From: Microbispora sp. NBC_01189
Lineage (GTDB): Bacteria > Actinomycetota > Actinomycetes > Streptosporangiales > Streptosporangiaceae
Assembly: GCF_036010665.1 (NCBI RefSeq)
Contig: NZ_CP108581.1
Span: forward strand, 1,608,501 to 1,672,500
Reading direction: 5' to 3'
Length of the DNA stretch: 64,000 bases
Part shown: one piece after another, positions 11,512-19,632 of the stretch
Layout: each line of letters starts with the position of its first letter
Position numbering within the stretch: position 1 is the stretch's first letter
Made by a program: the position numbers and the translations under genes
Notes under the pieces: model-generated
The model's database searches: none
What the model saw: the letters and a program-made list of their open reading frames with translations, nothing else
Told to the model about the DNA's origin: nothing

Positions 11512-12696
11512 ATGAACACCCGAGTCAGGCGCCTGATCCTCCCCATCGGAGGCATCGCCGCCGCCGGCCTCGTCGGGGCCACCCTGGCAGTGCCGGCTCA
11601 GGCCGCCCGCGACACGGCCTCGGACACCCTGGCCGCGAGCGGAGTCGCCGCGAAGAACATCGTCGCCTTCTGGCTCAGCGAGAAGGCCGCCAACCTGGTC
11701 AACGCCACCCCGTACGACCACGAGACCCTGGTCTCCGCGAAGCACATCTCCAAGGGCGGGCCGTCCGCGGACAGCAAGCCGGGCACCGTCGCCCCCACCG
11801 GCGGCGGCACCAAGGCCAGCGGCGCGTCCAAGAACGTGAACCTGCCGCGTACGACCGGCAAGGTCTTCTTCGTCGGCGCCGACCACCGGCCGCACTGGTG
11901 CACCGCCACCTCGCTGCAGTCGAAGTACCACAACGTGGTCGCCACCGCCGGCCACTGCGTGTACGACACCGAGTCGAACAAGGCCACCATGAAGTACTGG
12001 GTCTTCGTGCCCGGTTACTACCAGGGCAAGGCTCCGTGGGGCATCTACGTCGGCAAGACGGCCTACACCCACTATGACTTCGACGTCTACGAGGACGGCG
12101 ACCGCGACTACGCGTTCGTGACCGTCTACAACGGCATCAAGGCCGGCCGCGGCGGCGACCTGCGCAACGTCGCCGAGTGGAACTGGAAGCAGGTCGACAA
12201 GAAGGAGTACGACAAGTACGACGGCTTCATCCGCAAGGCCAAGGGCGGCAAGTACTACGTGGTCAAGTTCACCGACGCCGGTCGCCTCGGCGACAACGTC
12301 GGCGGCCAGGGCTTCGCCTACAACCAGAAGGTCGGCAAGTACGTCTACGTGTTCGGCTACCCGAGCGGCTCGCACCCGGACGGCAACCACGCCTTCACCG
12401 GCAACACCCTCAAGTGGTCGTACGGCAAGACCTTCGCCGCCAAGGCCCCGGCCGTGAAGGCCGAGGAGCTGGTGGGCGTGAAGTCCTCCTTCACCGGTGA
12501 GGGCTCCTCGGGTTCGGCGTGGCTGCTCACCTACTCGAGCAGCCGCCGCCTGGGCTACCTGAACGGCGTCACCAGCGGTGTCTCCGACACCGACGGCAAC
12601 GACCGGATCGACACCAGCGTCTCCCCGTACTTCGACGGCGAGACCTACGGCGTCTACAAGGCCGCCGCCAACGTCTGGTCCGGCTCCATCGCCTGA
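11512..12696 (+). CDS. secreted protease homologue SP3 (serine kept, motif altered)
   Basis: A 394-residue exported protein: signal peptide ending PAQA, then a pro-segment, then the protease-like domain. His148 (TAGHC) and Asp199 (DRDYAFV) are present. At the serine site the sequence is GEGSSGSAW: Ser333 falls in the catalytic register counting back from the Trp, but the following GGP is GSA, and both Cys that flank the site in SP1/SP2/SP9 are Ser (LKWSYG, VKSSF). The variable loop after the Asp is 48 residues. It could be weakly active or dead. The ATG has GGAG 4 nt upstream. Confidence 0.8.
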   Translation: MNTRVRRLILPIGGIAAAGLVGATLAVPAQAARDTASDTLAASGVAAKNIVAFWLSEKAANLVNATPYDHETLVSAKHISKGGPSADSKPGTVAPTGGGTKASGASKNVNLPRTTGKVFFVGADHRPHWCTATSLQSKYHNVVATAGHCVYDTESNKATMKYWVFVPGYYQGKAPWGIYVGKTAYTHYDFDVYEDGDRDYAFVTVYNGIKAGRGGDLRNVAEWNWKQVDKKEYDKYDGFIRKAKGGKYYVVKFTDAGRLGDNVGGQGFAYNQKVGKYVYVFGYPSGSHPDGNHAFTGNTLKWSYGKTFAAKAPAVKAEELVGVKSSFTGEGSSGSAWLLTYSSSRRLGYLNGVTSGVSDTDGNDRIDTSVSPYFDGETYGVYKAAANVWSGSIA

Positions 12697-12733
12697 TCCG
12701 CCTGATCGCCGCCCGCGGCGACACCCCCCCCCA

Positions 12734-12767
12734 CGGAAGGCCCGGCTGTCCTCAGCCGGGCCTTCCG
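12734..12767 (+). terminator. terminator of SP3
   Basis: A perfect 15-bp hairpin: CGGAAGGCCCGGCTG (12734-12748), loop TCCT, then the exact complement. Confidence 0.85.
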
Positions 12768-12884
12768 GCGTACCGACGGAAATTCTGTGCGGAAGGTGTA
12801 AACCCACCGATGGGGAAAGGCGACGCCGCCCGATGCGAAGAACCAGGTCAAACCGCGCGGGTGCGATCCGTTCCATGAATCGGG

Positions 12885-12900
12885 TGTGATTCGCGTCACA
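12885..12900. promoter_or_regulatory. Crp-like palindrome upstream of SP4
   Basis: TGTGATTCGCGTCACA, perfect TGTGA-N6-TCACA, 203 bp before the SP4 -10-like hexamer. The 12697-13173 gap holds the SP3 terminator, this site and the SP4 leader; the stretch from 12901 to 13100 shows no gene. Confidence 0.7.
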
Positions 12901-13102
12901 CCAGAATGCGGCCGCCGTCGTCACCTCCTTCCACAGGATTCGGTCAGAGAACTCCCAGGAAACTCCCAGACTGCGGAAACGATCGAGGGGGGCGGGTTGA
13001 CAGAAGGGTTTGCGAGCAGTCGGTCAGGTCACGCGAAGATCTCGGCGCCCGGCGGGGTCCGCACCCCCGCTTGTTCGCCTGTTTCGGTCCAAATCGGGGC
13101 TG

Positions 13103-13173
13103 TATGGTCTGGCCATCCCTCTTCTGACGGATGGGACGCAAGAGGCGTCTCACGACAGACCAAGGAGTTCCCC
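13103..13173 (+). promoter_or_regulatory. SP4 promoter and hairpin leader
   Basis: TATGGT (13103-13108); hairpin GGGACGC (13133-13139), loop AAGAG, GCGTCTC (13145-13151), 7 pairs with one G-T; then CACGACAGACCAAGGAG. Confidence 0.65.
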
Positions 13174-14424
13174 ATGAAGCGCACTCTGGCTTTCGGTGGC
13201 CTTGTCGCCACCGCCGGCCTCCTGGCCGCGGGCCTCGCCGCCCCGGCTCAGGCCGCCCCGAAGGACGTCGCCAGCGACGCACTCGCCACCAACGGCATCG
13301 CGGCCTACGCCACGGTCGCCTACTGGTACAACAACGAGTACGCGAACCTGGTCAACGCGACGCCCTACACCGTCGAGACCAAGGTCGTCGCCAAGCACAT
13401 CAGCAAGGGCGGTCCCACTCCGGACAGCAAGCCCGGTGTGGTTCCGGCGATCGGCGACGAGAAGAAGACCGTCGCCAAGTCGAAGAACGTCAACCTGCCC
13501 AAGACCACGGGCAAGGTGTTCTTCGACGGCGCCGACGGCAGGCCGCACTGGTGCACCGCCACCTCCGTGCAGGCGGCCTACCGCAACCTGGTCGCGACCG
13601 CCGGACACTGTGTCTACGACACCGAGTCCAACGCGGCCACCCTGCAGAACTGGGTGTTCGTGCCCGGTTACTACCAGGGCAAGACCCCGTGGGGCATCTA
13701 CGTCGGTAAGACGGCGTACACGCACTACGACTACGACGTGTACGAGGACGGCGACCGCGACTACGCGTTCGTCACCGTGTACAACGGTCTGAAGATCGGT
13801 CACGACGGTCTGTCCGAGCCGGAAGCGGCCCCTGGCGAGTGGTACGAGGTCACCAAGGAGACCTACGAGAAGTTCCCCGCGGAGTACCGCGCCAAGGACC
13901 GGGAGGGCCGCTGCTACTTCAAGCGGCGCCAGGACGGCCAGGGCAAGTGGCACTACTACGTGTGGAAGTTCGTCGACGCGGGTCGCCTGGGTGACAACGT
14001 GGGCGGTCAGGGTCTGGCCTACAACCAGAAGATCGGCCAGCCGGTCTTCGTGTTCGGCTACCCGAGCGGGTCGCACCCGGACGGCAACTACGCCTTCACC
14101 GGCAAGACCCTCAAGTGGAGCTACGGCAAGACCTTCGCCGCGCAGGCCCCGGCCATCAAGGCCGAGGAGCTGCAGGCCGTCAAGTCCTCCTTCACCGGAG
14201 AGGGCGCGCTCGGCTCGGCGTGGCTGCTCAAGTACAACAACGGCCGCCGTCTCGGCTACCTGAACGGCGTGACCATCGGCGTCTCCGACACCGACGGCAA
14301 CGACCGCTACGACACCTCCGTCTCCCCGTACTTCGACGGCGAGACCTACGGCGTCTACAGCGCGGCCAAGAACAACTGGTCCGGCTCGATCGCGATTCCT
14401 TTCGAGAACCCGCTGAACCACTGA
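13174..14424 (+). CDS. secreted pseudoprotease SP4 (catalytic Ser lost)
   Basis: A 416-residue exported protein, the longest of the array. The signal peptide MKRTLAFGGLVATAGLLA ends at PAQA. His145 and Asp196 remain, but the serine motif reads GEGALGSAW, with Leu346 (or Ala345 if the one-residue insertion is placed differently) where Ser should be; no register puts Ser there. The flanking Cys are Ser. The variable loop is 64 residues and carries an extra Cys. Unlike SP5 it reads past GSIA into a short IPFENPLNH tail. ATG at 13174 follows AAGGAG at 6 nt. Probably a non-catalytic protease-fold protein; its ligand is unknown. Confidence 0.82.
   Translation: MKRTLAFGGLVATAGLLAAGLAAPAQAAPKDVASDALATNGIAAYATVAYWYNNEYANLVNATPYTVETKVVAKHISKGGPTPDSKPGVVPAIGDEKKTVAKSKNVNLPKTTGKVFFDGADGRPHWCTATSVQAAYRNLVATAGHCVYDTESNAATLQNWVFVPGYYQGKTPWGIYVGKTAYTHYDYDVYEDGDRDYAFVTVYNGLKIGHDGLSEPEAAPGEWYEVTKETYEKFPAEYRAKDREGRCYFKRRQDGQGKWHYYVWKFVDAGRLGDNVGGQGLAYNQKIGQPVFVFGYPSGSHPDGNYAFTGKTLKWSYGKTFAAQAPAIKAEELQAVKSSFTGEGALGSAWLLKYNNGRRLGYLNGVTIGVSDTDGNDRYDTSVSPYFDGETYGVYSAAKNNWSGSIAIPFENPLNH
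14005..14393 (+). repeat. near-identical paralogue tract, copy in SP4
   Basis: 389 nt matching 15782-16170 in SP5 with two differences that I can see (A/T within the GGxGAG triplet, C/T within CCGxCGT). The flanking coding sequence is much less alike, which suggests recent gene conversion. Confidence 0.85.
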
Positions 14425-14445
14425 TCCCAGCGGATCAGGCTTGAC

Positions 14446-14480
14446 GAAGAGCCCGGCCTCCGGCCGGGCTCTTTCGTTTT
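14446..14480 (+). terminator. terminator of SP4
   Basis: Hairpin AAGAGCCCGGCC (14447-14458), loop TCC, GGCCGGGCTCTT (14462-14473), followed by TCGTTTT. Confidence 0.88.
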
Positions 14481-14623
14481 CTCCCAAGGCGCGACGCCGG
14501 CCTTATTCGCTCGCGGTGGAAGTAAACCGAGGAAGGGTCTCGCGCGACGTGGCCGGAAACACGGCTTTCGCCGTTCGCGGCATCGCGCCACCATTCGGCC
14601 ACCGTACGTGAGGAACGGGCCCC

Positions 14624-14678
14624 TTAGACGGATCAGCCGCCCGACCAGTGCCATCGCAGTGGTGTGATTCGCGTCACA
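14624..14678. promoter_or_regulatory. TTAGACG plus Crp-like palindrome module upstream of SP5
   Basis: TTAGACG (14624-14630) is exactly 39 bp before TGTGATTCGCGTCACA (14663-14678). The same pair at the same distance precedes SP6 and SP7. In the 14425-14944 gap the remaining sequence (14679-14870) shows no gene. Confidence 0.65.
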
Positions 14679-14872
14679 GCGATTCCTGACGCCGCCACAC
14701 AGGGATTTCCACAGTCGATGGTGAGAATCCGGAAAGGGAGATTCTCTAGCTGCGGCAACGGCCTACCCGGGACGGCCGGCCCCTCACTGTCGGTTATGTA
14801 ACGAAAAGGCCACACGAGGGCGGCGCCGGGTTTGGCGCCAAACGCCGACATACCGGCGAAAGTCCTGCGCTG

Positions 14873-14944
14873 TATGGTTCTGGCTATCCCTTTACTGACG
14901 CATGGGACGCATGAGGCGTTCCACGACAGACCAAGGAGTTCCAA
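14873..14944 (+). promoter_or_regulatory. SP5 promoter and hairpin leader
   Basis: TATGGT (14873-14878); hairpin GGGACGC (14904-14910), loop ATGAG, GCGTTCC (14916-14922), 7 pairs with one G-T; CCAAGGAG before the ATG. The leader also contains GACGCATG twice in tandem. Confidence 0.65.
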
Positions 14945-16174
14945 ATGAAGCGCACCCTCGCCTTCGGTGGCCTCGTCGCCACCGCCGGCCTCCTGGCCGC
15001 GGGCCTTTCCGTCCCCGCTCAGGCGGCCAGTGACGTCGCCAGCGCCCCGCTGGCCGCCACCGGCATCCAGGCCAAGAACATCGCCGCCTTCTGGTTCAGC
15101 GAGCGCATGGCCAACCTGATCAACGCCACGCCGTACACCGTCGAGACCAAGGTCGCCGCCAAGCACCTCTCCAAGGGCGGGCCGTCGGCGGACAGCAAGC
15201 CGGGTGTCGTGCCGGCGATCGGCGACGAGAAGAAGTCGGCCGCCAAGTCGAAGAACGTGAACCTGCCCAAGACCACGGGCAAGGTGTTCTTCATCGGCGC
15301 CGACCACAAGCCGCACTGGTGCTCGGCCACCTCGGTGCAGTCGTCGTACCACAACATGGTGGCCACGGCCGGGCACTGTGTCTACGACACCGTGTCCAAC
15401 GCCTCCACCATGAACAACTGGGTCTTCATCCCGGGTTACTACCAGGGCAAGACCCCGTGGGGCATCTACGTCGGCAAGACCGCCTACACGCACTACGACT
15501 ACGACGTGTACGAGGACGGCGACCGCGACTACGCGTTCGTCACCGTGTACAACGGCATCAAGCTCCCGCCGAACGGGCTCGACGAGGCCTGGGCCATCAT
15601 CAGGAAGGCCCTGCGCACCGGCGACTGGAGCGAGGTCGAGAAGTACGTCGGCTTCAAGGAGGTCGACAAGGCCACCTTCGAGGCCTACGACAAGGCGAAG
15701 CAGCTTCCCGCCTACGCGCGTGACGGCAAGTACTACGCGCTGAAGTTCACCGACGCGGGTCGTCTCGGCGACAACGTCGGTGGTCAGGGTCTGGCCTACA
15801 ACCAGAAGATCGGCCAGCCGGTCTTCGTGTTCGGCTACCCGAGCGGGTCGCACCCGGACGGCAACTACGCCTTCACCGGCAAGACCCTCAAGTGGAGCTA
15901 CGGCAAGACCTTCGCCGCGCAGGCCCCGGCCATCAAGGCCGAGGAGCTGCAGGCCGTCAAGTCCTCCTTCACCGGTGAGGGCGCGCTCGGCTCGGCGTGG
16001 CTGCTCAAGTACAACAACGGCCGTCGTCTCGGCTACCTGAACGGCGTGACCATCGGCGTCTCCGACACCGACGGCAACGACCGCTACGACACCTCCGTCT
16101 CCCCGTACTTCGACGGCGAGACCTACGGCGTCTACAGCGCGGCCAAGAACAACTGGTCCGGCTCGATCGCCTAA
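14945..16174 (+). CDS. secreted pseudoprotease SP5 (catalytic Ser lost)
   Basis: A 409-residue exported protein with signal peptide ending PAQA. His144 (TAGHC) and the DRDYAFV Asp remain; the serine site is GEGALGSAW with Ala347-Leu348, so Ser is absent in any register, and the second Cys pair is lost. Its 67-residue variable loop is the longest in the family and rich in charged and Trp residues. The C-terminal third is almost identical in DNA to SP4. ATG at 14945 has AAGGAG 7 nt upstream. Function other than proteolysis is likely. Confidence 0.82.
   Translation: MKRTLAFGGLVATAGLLAAGLSVPAQAASDVASAPLAATGIQAKNIAAFWFSERMANLINATPYTVETKVAAKHLSKGGPSADSKPGVVPAIGDEKKSAAKSKNVNLPKTTGKVFFIGADHKPHWCSATSVQSSYHNMVATAGHCVYDTVSNASTMNNWVFIPGYYQGKTPWGIYVGKTAYTHYDYDVYEDGDRDYAFVTVYNGIKLPPNGLDEAWAIIRKALRTGDWSEVEKYVGFKEVDKATFEAYDKAKQLPAYARDGKYYALKFTDAGRLGDNVGGQGLAYNQKIGQPVFVFGYPSGSHPDGNYAFTGKTLKWSYGKTFAAQAPAIKAEELQAVKSSFTGEGALGSAWLLKYNNGRRLGYLNGVTIGVSDTDGNDRYDTSVSPYFDGETYGVYSAAKNNWSGSIA
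15782..16170 (+). repeat. near-identical paralogue tract, copy in SP5
   Basis: Partner of 14005-14393, same length, two visible mismatches. Confidence 0.85.
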
Positions 16175-16233
16175 CTCTCTCCGAGAGCACAAGCGGTCAC
16201 CCGTCAGGGGTCCACACCCTGACACGGTCCACC

Positions 16234-16265
16234 CGAAGGGCCCGGCTTCCGAGCCGGGCCCTTTC
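16234..16265 (+). terminator. terminator of SP5
   Basis: Hairpin AAGGGCCCGGCT (16236-16247), loop TCCG, AGCCGGGCCCTT (16252-16263), then TC. A smaller GTCAGGG/CCCTGAC dyad lies just upstream (16204-16222). Confidence 0.85.
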
Positions 16266-16304
16266 GGCGTCTCCGAGGGCCGGAGACGGGGATTGCGGGC
16301 ACGA

Positions 16305-16359
16305 TTAGACGGTTCGGCCGCCGATTCCGCTCCCTTCCATGCGTGTGATTTAGGTCACA
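16305..16359. promoter_or_regulatory. TTAGACG plus Crp-like palindrome module upstream of SP6
   Basis: TTAGACG (16305-16311) is 39 bp before TGTGATTTAGGTCACA (16344-16359). The stretch 16360-16540 before the SP6 leader shows no gene. Confidence 0.65.
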
Positions 16360-16544
16360 CCTATGAGACCCACCGCCGGCCCGCACTCCCTCACAGCGAG
16401 GATTCAGGCTTCCGCCCCACCTGCGCACTCGGCTCCGTTTCGGCCACCCCAAACCGAAACATGGCTCGATCACGGAATGGTAACGCGCCGGAGGGTTCCC
16501 CTCCGCGGTGCCGCGAACGCTTTCTGTCATGAAGATCTGCCCGG

Positions 16545-16621
16545 TATGTTCCTTGGCGATCCCTTTACTGACGCATGGGACGCATGAGGCGCCCCACGAC
16601 AGAGCAAGGAGCACACCCTCA
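16545..16621 (+). promoter_or_regulatory. SP6 promoter and hairpin leader
   Basis: TATGTT (16545-16550); hairpin GGGACGC (16577-16583), loop ATGAG, GCGCCCC (16589-16595), 6 of 7 pairs (one A/C mismatch); AAGGAG before the ATG. Confidence 0.6.
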
Positions 16622-17704
16622 ATGAAGCGCACTCTGGCTCTCGGTGGCCTCGTCGCCACCGCCGGCCTCCTCGCCGCCGGTCTCGCCGCCCCTGCCCAGG
16701 CGGCCGGCAAGGGCTGGGCCAAGGACAACATGGCCCCCACGAACCCTGCGGCCCTCCAGGTCATCAAGTACTGGCGGGGTGAGCGGGCGTCGAACTTCGA
16801 GAACGCCACGCCGTACGCCGTCGAGACCAAGGTCGCCGCCAAGCACATCTCCAAGGGCGGGCCGTCGGCGGACAGCAAGCCCGGCGTCGTCGCGGCCATC
16901 GGCGACGAGAAGAAGTCGAGCAGCACCTCGAAGAACGTGAACCTGCCCAAGACCACGGGCAAGGTGTTCTTCCGCGGCGCCGACGGCAAGCCGCACTGGT
17001 GCTCGGCCACCTCCGTGCAGTCGACCTACCACAACCTGGTCGCGACCGCGGGGCACTGTGTGTACGACACGCAGTCGAACAAGGCCACGATGGACTACTG
17101 GGTGTTCGTCCCGGGTTACTACCAGGGCAAGACCCCGTGGGGCATCTACGTCGGCAAGACCGCCTACACCCACTACGACTACGACGTGTACGAGGACGGC
17201 GACCGCGACTACGCGTTCGTCACCGTGTACAACGGCGTGCTCCCGTCGTGGGAGAAGCGCAAGCTGGTCGTCAAGGACGTCGGCCGCCTCGGCGACAACG
17301 TCGGCGGTCAGGGCCTGGCCTACAACCAGAAGATCGGCAGCGCGGTCTACGTCTTCGGTTACCCGAGCGGGTCGCACCCGGACGGCAACCACGCCTTCTC
17401 CGGCAAGACGCTCAAGTGGAGCTACGGCAAGACCTTCGCCGCGACCGCTCCGGCCATCAAGGGCGAGGAGCTGCAGGGCGTCAAGTCCTCCTTCACCGGT
17501 GAGGGCTCGCTCGGCTCGGCGTGGCTGCTGCAGTACAAGAGCGCCCGTCGTCTCGGCTACCTGAACGGCGTGACCATCGGCGTCTCCGACACCGACGGCA
17601 ACGACCGCTACGACACCAGCGTCTCCCCGTACTTCGACGGCGAGACCTACGGCGTCTACAACGCGGCCAAGAGCAACTGGACTGGCAAGATCACCGCGCA
17701 GTAG
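16622..17704 (+). CDS. secreted pseudoprotease SP6 (shortest loop of the dead members)
   Basis: A 360-residue exported protein. Signal peptide MKRTLALGGLVATAGLLA ending PAQA. His145 and the DRDYAFV Asp remain. The serine site is GEGSLGSAW: Leu297 occupies the catalytic register when aligned on the Trp; Ser296 could align only if the one-residue insertion is placed after it. The GGP and both flanking Cys are gone. The loop after Asp is only 15 residues, so it shows the minimal scaffold. ATG at 16622 has AAGGAG about 10 nt upstream; an ATG at 16508 is in frame but lies ahead of the promoter-like hexamer. Confidence 0.8.
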   Translation: MKRTLALGGLVATAGLLAAGLAAPAQAAGKGWAKDNMAPTNPAALQVIKYWRGERASNFENATPYAVETKVAAKHISKGGPSADSKPGVVAAIGDEKKSSSTSKNVNLPKTTGKVFFRGADGKPHWCSATSVQSTYHNLVATAGHCVYDTQSNKATMDYWVFVPGYYQGKTPWGIYVGKTAYTHYDYDVYEDGDRDYAFVTVYNGVLPSWEKRKLVVKDVGRLGDNVGGQGLAYNQKIGSAVYVFGYPSGSHPDGNHAFSGKTLKWSYGKTFAATAPAIKGEELQGVKSSFTGEGSLGSAWLLQYKSARRLGYLNGVTIGVSDTDGNDRYDTSVSPYFDGETYGVYNAAKSNWTGKITAQ

Positions 17705-17867
17705 TCCGCGCAGTAGTCCGTACGCGAGTCCCACTCGTGTGGACGACCGTACGACCGCGGGCCGGTGGCGAACCCACTGGCCCGCGCCCGCGACACCCCC
17801 GTTCGACCCCCCTCCGGCCGGCGGAGAACCCTTCGGCAGCGAGCGAACGGTGCCATCCCCCACCCGA

Positions 17868-17891
17868 AGCCCCGGCGCAGGCGCCGGGGCT
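17868..17891 (+). terminator. probable terminator of SP6
   Basis: Hairpin AGCCCCGGCGC (17868-17878)/GCGCCGGGGCT (17881-17891), 164 nt after the stop. The loop must open to at least 4 nt. No T-run follows. Confidence 0.6.
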
Positions 17892-17910
17892 CGGCGCGTT
17901 CCGGGGCCCT

Positions 17911-17965
17911 TTAGACGCGTCACGGGCCGATCCGGTGTCATTCGTTTCATGTGATTTACATCACA
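17911..17965. promoter_or_regulatory. TTAGACG plus Crp-like palindrome module upstream of SP7
   Basis: TTAGACG (17911-17917) is 39 bp before TGTGATTTACATCACA (17950-17965). The 17705-18232 gap otherwise shows no gene; it holds the SP6 terminator and the SP7 leader. Confidence 0.65.
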
Positions 17966-18160
17966 CTGTCGTTTTTGTGGACCGAAACAAAAGCCACCGG
18001 CACCCCTCACTCCCCACCCTCGCACCTGACCGACTATCTGCGTGAATGTCGGTCTAGGTCGTAAAAAATGCTCCTTGGCGCGAATATCACGGATTGATCT
18101 CGACGTTCCGGCGGCCCGAGACGGCGCGGGAACCGCTACCGCATCTCAAGATCATCCATG

Positions 18161-18232
18161 TATGGTCCAGCCATCCCTTCACTGACGGATGGGGCGCATG
18201 AGGCGTCTCACGCCAGACCAAGGAGTTCCCCC
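18161..18232 (+). promoter_or_regulatory. SP7 promoter and hairpin leader
   Basis: TATGGT (18161-18166); hairpin GGGGCGC (18191-18197), loop ATGAG, GCGTCTC (18203-18209), 7 pairs including two G-T; the A-to-G change in the left arm keeps pairing. CCAAGGAG precedes the ATG. Confidence 0.65.
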
Positions 18233-19453
18233 ATGAAGCGCACTGTTGCCTTTGGTGGCCTCGTGGCCACCGCCGGCCTCCTCGCCGCCGGTCTCGTCAC
18301 CCCCGCCCAGGCGGCCGGTGACGTGGCCAACGCCCCGCTGGCGTCGACCGGCATCCAGGCCAAGAACATCGCCGCCTTCTGGCTGGCGGAGAACGCGGCC
18401 AACCTGATCGCCGCCACGCCGTACAACGTCGAGACCAAGGTCGCCGCCAAGCACCTCTCCAAGGGTGGCCCGTCGGCCGACAGCAAGCCCGGCGTCGTCC
18501 CGGCGATCGGCGACGAGAAGAAGACCGCCGCCAAGTCGAAGAACGTGAACCTCCCCAAGACCACCGGCAAGGTGTTCTTCGCGGACGGGTTCAAGAACAT
18601 CGGCACCAAGGAGAAGCCGCAGTATGTCGCGGTCAACCCCCACTGGTGCTCGGCCACCTCCGTGCAGTCGTCGTACCACAACATGGTCGCCACGGCCGGT
18701 CACTGCGTCTACGACACCGTGTCCAACAAGGCGACGCTGAACTACTGGGTCTTCATCCCGGGTTACTACCAGGGCAAGACCCCGTGGGGCGTGTACGTCG
18801 GCAAGACGGCCTACACCCACTACGACTACGACGTCTACGAGGACGGCGACCGCGACTACGCGTTCGTCACCGTCTACAACGGCCTCAAGGTCAACGGTGG
18901 CACGGCCGACCGCACGGCCCCGGTGAACCGCACCGAGGTGTCGAAGGCCGACTGGGACGCCTACGCCAAGAACGCTCCGTTCCTGGTCGCGGGGTCCGAT
19001 GGCGGCAAGTACTACGTCTGGAAGTTCGTCGACGCGGGTCGCCTCGGTGACAACGTGGGCGGTCAGGGTCTGGCCTACAACCAGAAGATCGGCCAGCCGG
19101 TCTTCGTGTTCGGCTACCCGAGCGGGTCGCACCCGGACGGCAACCACGCCTTCTCCGGCAACACCCTCAAGTGGAGCTACGGCAAGACGTTCCCCGCGCA
19201 GGCCCCGGCCATCAAGGCCGAGGAGCTGCAGGGCGTCAAGTCGTCCTTCACCGGTGAGGGCTCGCTCGGCTCGGCGTGGCTGCTCAAGTACAACAACGGC
19301 CGCCGTCTCGGCTACCTGAACGGCGTGACCATCGGCGTCTCCGACACCGACGGCAACGACCGCTACGACACCTCCGTCTCCCCGTACTTCGACGGCGAGA
19401 CCTACGGCGTCTACAGCGCGGCCAAGAACAACTGGTCCGGCTCGATCGCCTGA
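18233..19453 (+). CDS. secreted pseudoprotease SP7
   Basis: A 406-residue exported protein, signal peptide ending PAQA. His157 and the Asp of DRDYAFV remain; the serine site is GEGSLGSAW with Ser344-Leu345, so the same alignment caveat as for SP6 applies, and the flanking Cys pair is absent. It differs from its neighbours by a second variable insertion before the His (FKNIGTKEKPQY region) and a 51-residue loop after the Asp. ATG at 18233 follows AAGGAG at 9 nt; an ATG at 18158 in frame overlaps the -10-like hexamer and is not used here. Confidence 0.8.
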   Translation: MKRTVAFGGLVATAGLLAAGLVTPAQAAGDVANAPLASTGIQAKNIAAFWLAENAANLIAATPYNVETKVAAKHLSKGGPSADSKPGVVPAIGDEKKTAAKSKNVNLPKTTGKVFFADGFKNIGTKEKPQYVAVNPHWCSATSVQSSYHNMVATAGHCVYDTVSNKATLNYWVFIPGYYQGKTPWGVYVGKTAYTHYDYDVYEDGDRDYAFVTVYNGLKVNGGTADRTAPVNRTEVSKADWDAYAKNAPFLVAGSDGGKYYVWKFVDAGRLGDNVGGQGLAYNQKIGQPVFVFGYPSGSHPDGNHAFSGNTLKWSYGKTFPAQAPAIKAEELQGVKSSFTGEGSLGSAWLLKYNNGRRLGYLNGVTIGVSDTDGNDRYDTSVSPYFDGETYGVYSAAKNNWSGSIA

Positions 19454-19497
19454 GTGCTCACGCGCTCTGACCGATCCGCTTGACACACAGGTTGAAA

Positions 19498-19535
19498 AAC
19501 AGGGTCCGGCTTCGGCCGGGCCCTGTTCCTTTTTT
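19498..19535 (+). terminator. terminator of SP7
   Basis: Hairpin AACAGGG-CCGG against CCGG-CCCTGTT with a short loop, followed by CCTTTTTT. The clearest T-run in the array. Confidence 0.92.
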
Positions 19536-19569
19536 GCGCAGTTGTTTCCGACGTGAGGCCTGTGCGCTG

Positions 19570-19632
19570 TATGTTCCTTCGCATCGCGTCGACGAGTGCC
19601 GCGCGGGAGACGTTCCACGGCAAGGAGATCGG
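19570..19632 (+). promoter_or_regulatory. SP8 promoter and diverged leader
   Basis: TATGTT (19570-19575) matches the other array -10-like hexamers, and ACGTTCCACGGCAAGGAG matches the end of the leader, but the middle does not form the conserved hairpin. Confidence 0.5.

Noticed and set aside
13103..13167. Pairing of GGTCTG in the SP4 hexamer region with CAGACC before the Shine-Dalgarno as an RNA switch
   Set aside because: The upstream half overlaps the -10-like hexamer, so it would not be transcribed; the pairing is also not kept in SP6, SP7 or SP9.
11249..17965. The regularly spaced palindromes as a CRISPR or REP array
   Set aside because: They are 16-bp single sites over 1.3-1.8 kb intervals with coding genes between them, not a short repeat-spacer array, and no cas genes are present.
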